DNA of 64,000 nt, from NCBI GenBank assembly GCA_039816045.1, contig JBCBYB010000004.1, positions 124,001 to 188,000 of the forward strand. The letters are read 5' to 3'. Numbering within the stretch: the stretch's first letter is position 1; every line of letters starts with the position of its first letter. Of the stretch, positions 33,816 through 42,472 are shown piece by piece. The position numbers and the translations under genes are program-made. This DNA comes from Thermohalobaculum sp039816045 (GTDB lineage Bacteria > Pseudomonadota > Alphaproteobacteria > Rhodobacterales > Rhodobacteraceae). The notes below the pieces were generated by a model. The model did not search any database, was not told the DNA's origin, and was given only the letters and a program-made list of their open reading frames with translations.

Positions 33816-34034
33816 TCAGCGTTCAATCTGCTCATAGTGGTCATCCTCCCGGTTCGAGAGGCGCTCCGCCACGATCCGCCAGATTACATACCCCACGAGG
33901 AACAGCGGGATCAGCACCAGCAGACCGACCGGGCCAAGGCTGAGTGCGCCGAAGAGGATCAGCCCACCATAAACAGCGGCGAGCGCGACAGCGACACCCA
34001 CAACCACATAGAGAACGATCCGATCGAGCGCCAA
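33816..34034 (-). CDS. Small two-helix membrane protein, unknown
   Basis: A 72-residue protein with two hydrophobic helices (about 6-28 and 34-52) and an acidic/basic tail ending EDDHYEQIER. No family was recognised. It sits between the corrinoid protein (19 bp away) and YbjQ (3 bp away) on the same strand, so it is part of that operon. Confidence 0.7.
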   Translation of the reverse strand: MALDRIVLYVVVGVAVALAAVYGGLILFGALSLGPVGLLVLIPLFLVGYVIWRIVAERLSNREDDHYEQIER

Positions 34035-34053
34035 GAGCCCTCCCAGGCGGCGC

Positions 34054-34758
34054 TCAGCCCGCCGCCATCTGATTGTGCTTGCGGTTCACCAGCGACTTCG
34101 CCGTTTCCACCGCCACAGCAGCGTCGCGGCAATAAGCATCTGCCCCGATCGCCTTGCCGAACTCCTCGTTCAGCGGCGCGCCACCGACCAGCACGATGTA
34201 GTCGTCGCGGATGCCCTTTTCCTTCATCGTGTCGATCACGACTTTCATATAGGGCATCGTCGTGGTCAGCAGGGCCGACATGCCAAGGATGTCCGGCTTA
34301 TGCTGCTCCAACGCCTCGAGATAGTTCTCGACCGGGTTGTTGATGCCGAGATCGTAGACCTCAAAGCCTGCGCCCTCCATCATCATCGAAACGAGGTTCT
34401 TGCCGATGTCGTGAATATCGCCCTTCACGGTGCCGATCACCATGACGCCGAGGCGCGGCGCCCCGGTCTCGGCCAGCAGCGGCTTCAGGATTGCCATCCC
34501 ACCCTTCATGGCGTTGGCGGCCAAGAGCACCTCCGGCACGAACAGAATGCCGTCCCGGAAGTCGATGCCGACGATACGCATGCCCTCGACAAGCGCCTTT
34601 GTGAGGATGTCATAAGGCATCCACCCACGCTCGAGCAGGATATTCACGGCCTCCTCGATCTCTTCCTTGAGACCGTCATAGAGGTCGTCGTGCATCTGCT
34701 GCACAAGTTCGTCGTCGTCCAGTTCGCTCAGGACGATGTCATCATCTTCGTCGGCCAT
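34054..34758 (-). CDS. Corrinoid (B12-binding) protein of a split methionine synthase / methyltransferase system
   Basis: A 234-residue protein. Residues 20-95 form the four-helix B12 cap (YDGLKEEIEEAVNILLERG). The Rossmann domain has the cobalt-histidine motif D114-I-H116-D-I-G119, followed by EVYDLGINNPVE, SALLTTTMPYM and VLVGGAPLNEEF. The acidic N-terminus (ADEDDDIVL) is unusual. It carries the methyl group on cobalamin and would pass it to homocysteine on the methyltransferase encoded at 36209-37219. The folate-binding module normally needed is not in the window. Confidence 0.92.
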   Translation of the reverse strand: MADEDDDIVLSELDDDELVQQMHDDLYDGLKEEIEEAVNILLERGWMPYDILTKALVEGMRIVGIDFRDGILFVPEVLLAANAMKGGMAILKPLLAETGAPRLGVMVIGTVKGDIHDIGKNLVSMMMEGAGFEVYDLGINNPVENYLEALEQHKPDILGMSALLTTTMPYMKVVIDTMKEKGIRDDYIVLVGGAPLNEEFGKAIGADAYCRDAAVAVETAKSLVNRKHNQMAAG

Positions 34759-34958
34759 GATCGGGCACCCTCCGGCATCACACGTACGCGCAGTGTGCGA
34801 CAACACATACGAAAGTTAGGTTTCAAAGACGGCATGTGCGGGACACAAACCGACCGTGGCGGTTCGCAGCCCGTCGGCAGCCGCTCAGCATGATACGGGT
34901 CGAGGCGCAATGGCCTTGCATCTAGCTGTCCTACCGACAGCAATCGGGAGATCCGGAG

Positions 34959-35714
34959 ATGGACCTCGACGGTAAGGCAATCATCGTGACGGGCGCAAGC
35001 AGCGGAATTGGCCGGGCCGCAGCCGCGCTCTTTGCGGCGCGCGGTGCGTCTGTTGTGCTCGGCGCGAGACGGGCGGAGACCCTTGACGACCTGGCCGCCG
35101 AGATCCGTGCCAAGGGAGGGCGCGCCGAGGCGCTCGCCGGCGATGTAGCGGATCCGACTTACGCGAAGGCTCTGGTCGGGCGCGCGGAGGCCGTGTTCGG
35201 CGGCCTCGACGGTGCGTTTAACAATGCCGGGTCCGTGGGGGATCTGTACGCGGTGCCTGAGATGCCGCTCGAAACCTGGGAAGGTGTCCTTGCGACCAAC
35301 CTCACGGCCGCCTTTTTCGCAGCACAGTCCCAGGTTCCGGCGCTCAGGGCTCGCGGTGGGGGCTCGCTTGTGTTCACAGGGTCCTTTGTGGGCTGCACCC
35401 GCGCAGGCCTGCCGGGGATGGGTGCTTATGCGGCGGCCAAGGCGGGGCTTGCGGGGCTCGCGCGGCAGCTCGCGACCGAGCACGGCCATGAGGGGATCCG
35501 GGTGAACGCACTCTTGCCCGGAGGCACGCGAACCCCAATGGCGGGAAACGATCCGATCGCTCACAATCAAATCGGGGCGCTTCACGCGCTCGGGCGGATT
35601 GCCGAGCCGGACGAGATTGCAGAGGCGGCCGCCTTTTTGCTCTCAGATGCGGCGTCGTTCGTCACGGGCAGTGCGATGCTGGCCGATGGCGGCGTTTCGA
35701 TCCGGTTGATCTGA
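34959..35714 (+). CDS. SDR family oxidoreductase
   Basis: A 251-residue short-chain dehydrogenase. The NAD(P) motif TGASSGIG is at about 11-18, the NNAG motif is in AFNNAG, the catalytic serine is in FTGSFVG, and Y-X3-K is YAAAK. The ending (GSAMLADGGVSIRL) is the usual C-terminus. Arg near GARRAETL favours NADPH. The substrate is unknown. It lies on the plus strand between the corrinoid operon and the homocysteine methyltransferase. Confidence 0.9.
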   Translation: MDLDGKAIIVTGASSGIGRAAAALFAARGASVVLGARRAETLDDLAAEIRAKGGRAEALAGDVADPTYAKALVGRAEAVFGGLDGAFNNAGSVGDLYAVPEMPLETWEGVLATNLTAAFFAAQSQVPALRARGGGSLVFTGSFVGCTRAGLPGMGAYAAAKAGLAGLARQLATEHGHEGIRVNALLPGGTRTPMAGNDPIAHNQIGALHALGRIAEPDEIAEAAAFLLSDAASFVTGSAMLADGGVSIRLI

Positions 35715-36208
35715 GGAGGCGCGCCGTCAAGCCCTAAGAACGAGGTGGGTTGGTCCAGACGGACAAGCCATTTCAGAGAGGTGCCCGCGTTGGCCGTGAC
35801 CTCTCGGTCTTCGCAGACGGTTACGCGGCCACAGAGGAGAGTGGATACGAGAGCGGATTCGAACGAGTCCGGGACCTTCGCACTGAACGGATCGCTGTCG
35901 AACTGAAGGGAGACCTCCATCAGACCAACGATCGCTATCGGGTCAAAGAGCGGTCCTGCATCCGGAACGAGCGCCGGTGAGAGCGGCTGCAACGAGGCCG
36001 GCCCGTCGACCTCGGCGGTCCCTTTCGCGCCATCCCGCGTGACGAGGACCGACCGAGCCTGGGGTACAGAAGACGCCCCGTATGCCGAGAACGGCTTCCA
36101 GGAGAGCCGCCGCCTCGACAGCCCAGGCTTTGTGCTTAGTCCGCATCCCGCCACCATCGCAAACAGCCAGCGGTTGATCGGGAGATCGTCTCCCAAGAAT
36201 GGGCAGCT
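35715..36208. other. 494-bp gap without a convincing gene
   Basis: Open frames exist on both strands, including a minus-strand frame 35582-36196 of 204 codons that overlaps the SDR 3' end by 133 bp. That frame has some protein-like stretches (DPIAIVGLMEVSLQFDSDPF) but no recognised family and no ribosome site. Third-position GC is lower than in neighbouring genes. It may be a decayed gene. Confidence 0.4.
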
Positions 36209-37219
36209 TTAGCGACGGCGACGGCGGCGCGGGCGTTCTGCAGTCTCCGCGTCCCCAGTCCCGTCACTCGCGGAACTGAAGGGCCCGATGCTAGACACAA
36301 TGTCCTCCAGGGCCGGACGCGTGCCGACCGTGTGAGCCTCCAACGCCGTGCGCATTGCCGTCAAGTGCACAGGTCTCGTGCCGCAACACCCACCGATCAG
36401 GCGCGCCCCGGCATCTCGCGCGAGGCACGCATAGGTGGCCATCAGATCCGGCGTGCCATCATAATGGATCTTGCCATCCATGAATTTCGGGATGCCGGCG
36501 TTGGCCTTCGCTATCACGGTCATCTCAGGAGCCGAGGCCGTCAAGCCAAGCACGGTTCGCAGCAAATCCGGTGCACCAGTGCCGCAATTCGCCCCGATCG
36601 CGAGCATCTTTGGCGCAAAGACCCCCGCAAACCCGGCATAGCCTTCGGACGTGACGCCCATCATGGTGCGCCCCGCCGTGTCGAAGCTGAGCGTCCCGCA
36701 GAACGGCGCTCCGACCGATGCGGCGGCCCTATGCGCAGCGCGCATCTCTTCCTCGGAGCTGATGGTCTCAGCCCAGATCACGTCGGCGCCGCCGTCCATA
36801 AGCCCTTCCATCTGCTCGGCGAACGCTTCGGCCGCATCGTCCTCCGAGAGTGACCCCACGGGAGACAGAATTTCACCCGTCGGGCCAACCGAACCCGCAA
36901 CGATGACCGGGCGCTCCACGGCATCCGCCGAGGCTCGAGCAAGCTCGGCAGCGCGCGCATTCAACTCCCGCACCCTGCCCTCGGCATCGTGAAGCTTCAG
37001 GCGGTAACGCGATCCGCCGAACGAGTTCGTCAGGATCAGATCCGACCCTGCACCGACGAACCCGTCATGGAGCGCCCGGATCTTCTCCGGCGCATCGATG
37101 TTCCAAAGTTCAGGCGCCTCGCCCGATTGCAGACCCATGTCGAAGAGATTGGTCCCCGTAGCCCCGTCGAGCAGCAGCCAGTCGCGGGTGGCGAGCAGTT
37201 CGGTCAGTGCATCAGCCAT
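36209..37219 (-). CDS. Homocysteine S-methyltransferase (split methionine synthase / Bmt-type)
   Basis: A 336-residue TIM-barrel methyltransferase. The opening LLLDGATGTNLFDMGL and the zinc cysteines C212 (GANCGTG) and C278-C279 (GGCCGTRP) are present. It is closer in style to the homocysteine-binding module of cobalamin-dependent methionine synthase and betaine methyltransferases than to the first methyltransferase at 3.7 kb. With the corrinoid protein at 34.1-34.8 kb it probably makes methionine. The C-terminus ends in an arginine-rich tail (AERPRRRRRR), which is not typical. Confidence 0.88.
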   Translation of the reverse strand: MADALTELLATRDWLLLDGATGTNLFDMGLQSGEAPELWNIDAPEKIRALHDGFVGAGSDLILTNSFGGSRYRLKLHDAEGRVRELNARAAELARASADAVERPVIVAGSVGPTGEILSPVGSLSEDDAAEAFAEQMEGLMDGGADVIWAETISSEEEMRAAHRAAASVGAPFCGTLSFDTAGRTMMGVTSEGYAGFAGVFAPKMLAIGANCGTGAPDLLRTVLGLTASAPEMTVIAKANAGIPKFMDGKIHYDGTPDLMATYACLARDAGARLIGGCCGTRPVHLTAMRTALEAHTVGTRPALEDIVSSIGPFSSASDGTGDAETAERPRRRRRR

Positions 37220-37289
37220 AGGTCACATCCTCGTGATTCGTTGAAGGGCCGCACCTTAGGCCGGTGATGGTTACGCTGCCAACACCGCG

Positions 37290-37823
37290 TCAGCCGAGCC
37301 GCGCTGCGAGCGACGCGATGCGGCATCCAAGCGCCCTGGCCGTTTCAAGATCCGCCGGATCGGGAACACCCACCTTGCCGACCGCCGTGGCGCCAGCTTG
37401 ACAACCGAACCGGTTGACGCCCTCCTCGACGCCGACCGCGTCAAGCCCGCACCAAAGCATTCCGTGCTGGGCGGCCAGCACCTGGAAATACCCAAGGGTC
37501 GCTCCCTGATCACCGTTCGGATAGCCGCCAGAGGTCAGCCCCGCCGCAAGCTTCCCGGCCCAACCTTGGACGGACCAACGATCGGAACTGGCATCGGCAA
37601 AGGCTTTGAACTCCGCCGCGGGCCCACCCATGTAGGTTGGCGACCCGAAGATCACCGCCGGTGCCGCATCGATTGCCTCCAGCGCGGCGGTGGCCCGATA
37701 GCGCCCCTCGATGATGTCGCTCCCCTGGATGCGATGAAGGGTTGCCTCTGCGCCCTCCGCAGCCGCCTCGGCTAGAGCCGCCGTTGTCCCGGTTCCCGAG
37801 AAGTAGACGACGGCGATCCTCAC
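37290..37823 (-). CDS. Flavodoxin family protein (WrbA-like)
   Basis: A 177-residue flavodoxin-fold protein. The FMN-phosphate loop is VVYFSGTGTTAALAE (residues 5-19), then GSPTYMGGPAAEFKAFAD and LTSGGYPNGDQGATLGYFQVLAAQHGML typical of WrbA-type NAD(P)H:quinone reductases. It overlaps sufE by ATGA, so the two are co-translated. A reductase role in redox or Fe-S metabolism is likely, but the partner is unknown. Confidence 0.85.
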   Translation of the reverse strand: MRIAVVYFSGTGTTAALAEAAAEGAEATLHRIQGSDIIEGRYRATAALEAIDAAPAVIFGSPTYMGGPAAEFKAFADASSDRWSVQGWAGKLAAGLTSGGYPNGDQGATLGYFQVLAAQHGMLWCGLDAVGVEEGVNRFGCQAGATAVGKVGVPDPADLETARALGCRIASLAARLG

Positions 37824-38248
37824 GCCTCGACGCGGGCCCTGGCGATGCCCTGCAACCGCGCCACCATCGCACGCAACCCATTCGAGCGCTGCGAGGACAG
37901 AGCCTCATCGAGACCGAGCCGCGCAAACTCCGCGGCCGCATCGGTTGCCGCAACCTCCGACAGCGGCCGCCCTGAGAACAGCGCATGGAGAACCGCGATC
38001 AGCCCACGCACAATCATCGCATCGCTGTCGCCTCGGAACGTCAGGACCGCGCCGTCGCCGTCGCCTGAGATCTCCGGGACCAGCCAAACCTGGCTCGCAC
38101 AGCCAACGACTTTATGCGCCTTGGTGCGCTCGTCCTCCGACAGCGGGTCCATCTCGCGCCCGAGGTCGATGACATAGCGATACCGGTCTTCCCAGTCGTC
38201 GAACAGCTCGAAGTTCTCGACCAGATCCTCATAGGCTTGGGCTGCCAT
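37820..38248 (-). CDS. sufE: SufE family sulfur-transfer protein
   Basis: A 142-residue protein with the SufE core and acceptor cysteine C50 in HKVVGCASQVWLVPE, followed by ALTFRGDSDAMIVRGLIAVLHALFSG. SufE takes persulfide sulfur from SufS and hands it to the SUF scaffold for Fe-S assembly. No other suf gene is in the window, so it is separated from the main suf locus. It shares a 4-bp overlap with the flavodoxin gene. Confidence 0.92.
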   Translation of the reverse strand: MAAQAYEDLVENFELFDDWEDRYRYVIDLGREMDPLSEDERTKAHKVVGCASQVWLVPEISGDGDGAVLTFRGDSDAMIVRGLIAVLHALFSGRPLSEVAATDAAAEFARLGLDEALSSQRSNGLRAMVARLQGIARARVEA

Positions 38249-38398
38249 AAGCTCCTCCCTGTTGCCCCCGATCTAGAAACCCAAGCGCCTCCCGTCCAGC
38301 CCGAGACCGGCCACTTGCGACGGAGCGGACACTTTTCCCCCTTTAACCCAGCGCCGCGGATGATATCGAGGGGCGGCGAGACGGACGGGAGGGTAAAA

Positions 38399-38836
38399 AT
38401 GCGTCGGATGTTCGGAGTTGCGGTGGTGCTGGCGGTGGCCTTGGGCGGTTGCTCGCTGTTCGGAGATGACGAGGAGGCACCGGCGCCCGAGGTTGTCACC
38501 CCAGCGGTACCGATCGAAGAATCGGTGCAGGCGGTGCGGCGGCTCGAACTCGGGACCAGCCGCAAAGGCGTCGTTCTGGCGGCGTTTGGGACAGCGCCGG
38601 GACTTGGCTACAGCAAACCGCGGTTGGTGGCCCGACGCAATGGCGAGCCTGCATCGGACGGATTGCTGGATTTCGACTTTGTGCTCGATGCGCCGCCGGC
38701 AGAGCTCGCCCTGCCCCAAGGAACGGCGCGCGCACGCGAGGTTCGGGCGGACGCGGAGATCCCCCTCGATCAGGCTCGTCGCGCCAGGGGAGTACGGGTG
38801 CACGCGGTGGTCGGCGGAATGCAGATGCTGTTCTGA
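38399..38836 (+). CDS. Lipoprotein of unknown function
   Basis: A 145-residue protein. The start at ATG 38399 follows a GGGAGGG ribosome site. The signal peptide ends in a lipobox LGGC (cysteine about 18), after which comes an acidic linker (SLFGDDEEAPAPEVV). The rest contains beta-type segments (LDFDFVLDAPPAELALPQGTARAREV) and ends RGVRVHAVVGGMQMLF. It is anchored in the periplasmic face of a membrane. No family was recognised. Confidence 0.75.
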   Translation: MRRMFGVAVVLAVALGGCSLFGDDEEAPAPEVVTPAVPIEESVQAVRRLELGTSRKGVVLAAFGTAPGLGYSKPRLVARRNGEPASDGLLDFDFVLDAPPAELALPQGTARAREVRADAEIPLDQARRARGVRVHAVVGGMQMLF

Positions 38837-38851
38837 CGTTGGAGGCCGGCG

Positions 38852-40054
38852 TCAGTCGGCCTCGCCCACGTTTGCATTCACGGGCCGCATCACTGCATCG
38901 CGTTCTATCAGCTCAATGCCGTTCTCACCGACGCAGAGCGCGAGACTGCCGTCTCGGATCCGCAGCGCGTCGCGTCCGAAACTCTCGTAGCGCCACCCGC
39001 GCAGAGCCGGCACATCGGGATCGTCTTCCCCTGCCAGGGCATCAAGCTCGGCCGAGGTCGCCAGCAACTTAGAGGCGATACCCAATTCGTCCGCACGCGC
39101 CTTCAGGAACACCCGCAAGAGATCGGAGACGGCCGCCGATCCTTCGCGCCGGCGCACAGGGGGAGGAAGGCGCGGCAGGCGCTCGTCGGGGCATGCGAGC
39201 CCTTCGGCCACGGCCGCCAGGATTTCCGCCGAAGTCTCAGCCTTACGGCCTTCCCGCTGGAGGAGCCGAAGCTTGTGCAGCTCATCGGGGCCCTTGGGGC
39301 GCGCCGACGCCACCTCAAGCAGCGCGTCGTCTTTCAGTATCCGGGAGCGGGGAACATCGCGGGACTGCGCCGTCAGCTCCCGCCAGCGCGCCAGACTGCG
39401 CACGATCGCGAGGTGCCGCGGACTGGCTGAGCGTGCTTTGACCCGCCGCCAAGCCTCATCAGGATCCACCTCATAGGTATCGGGGCTTTCGAGCACCGCC
39501 ATCTCTTCGGCCACCCACGGGGCCCGCCCCGTCTCCTCCAACCGCGAGGAGAGCCGCTCATATATCACCCGGAGATGGGTGACATCCGCCAGCGCGTAGG
39601 TCAGTTGCTTCTTGCTCAGGGGACGGTTCGTCCAGTCGGTGAAGCGCGAGGTCTTGTCGATCTCCGCCTTCGCGATCCGGCGCACCAATGTCTCGTAACC
39701 GACCTGCTCGCCATAGCCGCAAACCATCGCCGCCACCTGCGTGTCGAACAGCGGCTCGGGGATCACCCTGCCCTGGGTCCAGAAGATCTCGATATCCTGC
39801 CGCGCGGCATGAAACACTTTGGTCACCGGGGCCGCCATCAATGCGTAGAGCGGCGCGAGATCCATACCGTCGGCAAGCGGATCGATCAGCACCGCATCAC
39901 CATCCCCATCGCCCGGGCGCGCCATTTGGACAAGGCACAACTGTGCGTAATACGTGCGTTCACGCATGAACTCGGTGTCGACAGTGATGTAGGGAGCGCT
40001 GGCGAACTCACGGCAGAGGCGGTCGAGCGCATCGGTGTCCGAAATCAGATGCAT
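38852..40054 (-). CDS. rnd: Ribonuclease D
   Basis: A 400-residue 3'-5' exoribonuclease. The DEDD catalytic motif begins YITVDTEFMRERTYYAQLCLVQ (D and E), continues with KVFHAARQDIEIF (second D), and ends with KKQLTYALADVTHLRVIYERL (Y and final D). The C-terminal two HRDC domains (about 205-375) bind RNA. It trims tRNA precursors and other RNAs. Length is normal for the family (about 380). Confidence 0.94.
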   Translation of the reverse strand: MHLISDTDALDRLCREFASAPYITVDTEFMRERTYYAQLCLVQMARPGDGDGDAVLIDPLADGMDLAPLYALMAAPVTKVFHAARQDIEIFWTQGRVIPEPLFDTQVAAMVCGYGEQVGYETLVRRIAKAEIDKTSRFTDWTNRPLSKKQLTYALADVTHLRVIYERLSSRLEETGRAPWVAEEMAVLESPDTYEVDPDEAWRRVKARSASPRHLAIVRSLARWRELTAQSRDVPRSRILKDDALLEVASARPKGPDELHKLRLLQREGRKAETSAEILAAVAEGLACPDERLPRLPPPVRRREGSAAVSDLLRVFLKARADELGIASKLLATSAELDALAGEDDPDVPALRGWRYESFGRDALRIRDGSLALCVGENGIELIERDAVMRPVNANVGEAD

Positions 40055-40180
40055 AGGGGATCCTTAGACACAACCATCACTGGGGACAATCGCAAACTGC
40101 CTGTCCGTTAACCCTGCCATTGCGTCACCATAATCACGCGATATCGACTTGGGCCCGAGGCGAGGTGCGGGAGGGGACCG

Positions 40181-40849
40181 ATGGCAATTGCCCGACGGCC
40201 AGAGAGCGGGGTCGCGGGCCCGAGCCGCCTGCGGCTGTGGGCAGAGTTCACCGTGTTGTTCATAGGTGTGCCCATCCTGATGGCGGTCTTTTTTGGCAGC
40301 TATCCGTTGTTTGGTGCGATCATCGTTCTGACCGGTGTTGCGGCCTTGCTGCTGGCTGCGACCCCGGGGTTTCATTGGGGCGAGTTGCGCGGATGGCCGG
40401 GGCGGAGCGCCCAGCTGCCAGGGCTCGCGATCGTTTTGCTGACAGCGGTTGCAAGCCTTGGGATCGCGTCTTGGCTTGTGCCGGAGCGGGTCTTGGAGTT
40501 TCCACTCAACCGCCCGCATCTTTGGGCAATGGTCATGATCGCCTACCCGGTCGCATCCGCTCTGCCACAGGAGTTGATCTACCGGCCGCTGTTCTTTCGC
40601 CGCTACGGCGTCCTTTTCGGCAATGGGATGATGGCGGTTTGGGTAAACGCGTTGGTTTTCGGGCTCGGCCACCTCTTCTACATGAATCCGGTGACGATTG
40701 GGCTGACCGTGCTCGCCGGGTGGATCTTTGCGCTGGCCTATCGCCGCCACGGATTCCTCGCCGCTGTCCTCCTCCACGCGGTGGCGGGACAGATCGTCTT
40801 CACCTCCGGGCTGGGGATTTTCTTCTACCACGGGGCCGTAGGGCGCTGA
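40181..40849 (+). CDS. CPBP family intramembrane metalloprotease
   Basis: A 222-residue protein with seven or so hydrophobic helices. The CPBP motif 1 is QELIYRPLFFRR, where the family often has EE..FR; only one glutamate remains. Motif 2 is FGLGHLFYM, and motif 3 is LLHAVAGQIV. The single E and two H could still form the metal site. Members cleave prenylated proteins or regulate bacteriocin immunity; the substrate here is unknown. Confidence 0.85.
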   Translation: MAIARRPESGVAGPSRLRLWAEFTVLFIGVPILMAVFFGSYPLFGAIIVLTGVAALLLAATPGFHWGELRGWPGRSAQLPGLAIVLLTAVASLGIASWLVPERVLEFPLNRPHLWAMVMIAYPVASALPQELIYRPLFFRRYGVLFGNGMMAVWVNALVFGLGHLFYMNPVTIGLTVLAGWIFALAYRRHGFLAAVLLHAVAGQIVFTSGLGIFFYHGAVGR

Positions 40850-40922
40850 GATGGTGGGGCTATTTACAACCTATGGAGCGAGCCCTACCGTCCGCCCGCC
40901 TTTGGCCAAGGAGGACCCCGTT

Positions 40923-41891
40923 GTGCCCGCCATGACCGACCCTGATGCGCTCGTCGCGCATTTCACCCCGACCCAACGCATCAATGCGACCCTGGAGGAC
41001 TGTACACGCGCGCTCAGCCTGCTCCTCCTGCGTAAGACGGGTCCGCGGGACGAAGCCTACTGGTTGCCCCTGGTCGATCGGGGCATGAAGCGCAAGGAGG
41101 TGTTCCGTGCGATCTTTCGCTCTGAGGAGTTCCGTGCGCTGCCAGAGATACACCGGCAGGCGGCAGCGGACGCCTTTCGCACCGTTTTTGGACGCTATGC
41201 CTCGTTACCGGGAGCGATCCAGTGGTTTCACTCGATCCCAATGCCCGATGGCGAGATCACAGACGGGCTGCGTCCCTATGACGTGCTGAAGGCCGAGGCG
41301 GACGCGATCTTCGACATGCCTCTCGAGGGGCGTTCGCTGATGGACATCGGCGCCTGGGACGGCTTTTTCAGCTTCGAGGCGGAACGGCGCGGCGCAGGAG
41401 ACATCCTCTCGGTCGATCATCCCTCCTGGAGCGGCGACAGCTGGGGCACGAAGGACGGCTACGACCTTGCGCACGCAACCCTCGGCTCGAAGGCGCGCTC
41501 GAAGGATGTCGACCTCTTCGACCTCAATCCGGATGTCGAGGGCCGCTTCGACGTCGTGCTGTTCCTCGGCGTTCTCTATCACCTCAAGAACCCTCTCGGC
41601 GGCCTCGAACGGGCAGCGAACATGGCGCGCGAGGTGCTGGTGGTCGAGACGGAAACCGATTGCAACACCTTTCCGAAACCTGTTCTACGGCATTTTCCCG
41701 GTCGCGAGATGAACAACGACGCCAGCAACCAGTTCGCCCCCAACGTGGCGGCGCTGCGCTCGATGCTCGGCGACCTCGGCTTCGCCCGCATCGAGGTCCG
41801 GACAAATCCGGGCATGCCGCAGAACCGTCCGGGGGGCCCCGGCGATGCGGCCGACCGCAACCGGCACATCGTCCACGCCTGGCGAAGCTAG
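40923..41891 (+). CDS. Class I SAM methyltransferase (CmoB/Mtf-like) with N-terminal helical domain
   Basis: The GTG at 40923 is chosen because AAGGAGG ends 8 bases before it; an ATG at 40932 is too far away and an ATG at 40851 too near the previous gene. The product is 322 residues. Residues 15-65 form a helical domain like DUF4214 (RALSLLLLRKTGPRDEAYWLPLVDRGMKRKEVFRAIFRSEEF). The methyltransferase domain follows, with motif I LMDIGAWDGFFSFEAERRGA and FDVVLFLGVLYHLKNPLGGLE, as in CmoB. The substrate is unknown. Confidence 0.8.
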   Translation: MPAMTDPDALVAHFTPTQRINATLEDCTRALSLLLLRKTGPRDEAYWLPLVDRGMKRKEVFRAIFRSEEFRALPEIHRQAAADAFRTVFGRYASLPGAIQWFHSIPMPDGEITDGLRPYDVLKAEADAIFDMPLEGRSLMDIGAWDGFFSFEAERRGAGDILSVDHPSWSGDSWGTKDGYDLAHATLGSKARSKDVDLFDLNPDVEGRFDVVLFLGVLYHLKNPLGGLERAANMAREVLVVETETDCNTFPKPVLRHFPGREMNNDASNQFAPNVAALRSMLGDLGFARIEVRTNPGMPQNRPGGPGDAADRNRHIVHAWRS

Positions 41892-41905
41892 AGGAGAACG
41901 CTTTC

Positions 41906-42400
41906 GTGTCCCGATTTATTGCTGCCCCCGTTCCGGATGAGGATACCGGTATCGCCGAGACCAGCACCACATGGCTCGCCGAGATCGGCATCGACACCGG
42001 ATTGATCGGAGCCGGACTGCTCGGGTTAGGCGCGGTGTTCCTGCTGATTGGGGTCATCAAGATCGCAACACTCATCTACAGCCGCTTGGCGGTCCGGTTG
42101 ACCGAAGGCGAAGTTGTCGCGGCTCAACCCGCCGACGGCGCCTTTCATCCGGTCGTACGTTACACCGACATAGCTGGGACAACCCGGCGCTTCGTCGCCG
42201 ACATGAAAGTGCCGACCGAACGTGTGGGCCAGCGCGTCTGCGTTCGCATCGACGGCCCGCGTCCAGTGATTGCGCCCCGTGCGCCCTCCCCGTTCAGCGA
42301 GGCGCTTGGGATGGTCGTACCTCTCGCACTCGGCATGGTCGCGACGACCACTGGCCTGACCGGTCGGCTCGCGGGTCTGGTGCCGCTGCCGTTCTTCTGA
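41906..42400 (+). CDS. DUF3592 membrane protein
   Basis: A 164-residue protein beginning at GTG 41906, nine bases after a GAGGAG ribosome site. Two hydrophobic helices (about 29-55 and 133-155) flank a domain with the DUF3592 pattern: TEGEVVAAQPADGAFHPVVRYTDIAGTTRRFVADMKVPTERVGQRVCVRIDGPRPVIA. The loop is probably periplasmic. The function is unknown. It lies 14 bp after the methyltransferase gene, so it is probably in the same operon. Confidence 0.75.
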   Translation: MSRFIAAPVPDEDTGIAETSTTWLAEIGIDTGLIGAGLLGLGAVFLLIGVIKIATLIYSRLAVRLTEGEVVAAQPADGAFHPVVRYTDIAGTTRRFVADMKVPTERVGQRVCVRIDGPRPVIAPRAPSPFSEALGMVVPLALGMVATTTGLTGRLAGLVPLPFF

Positions 42401-42472
42401 CAACCCCTCCGGATTGACAGGAGCCGCGCCAGAGGCTCTATGCGGCGTGCCGTCCATCCCCGGGAGAGAACC

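Noticed and set aside
35582..36196. A 204-codon minus-strand frame after the SDR gene
   Set aside because: It overlaps the SDR 3' end by 133 bp and has no ribosome site or recognised family; kept only as a gap note.
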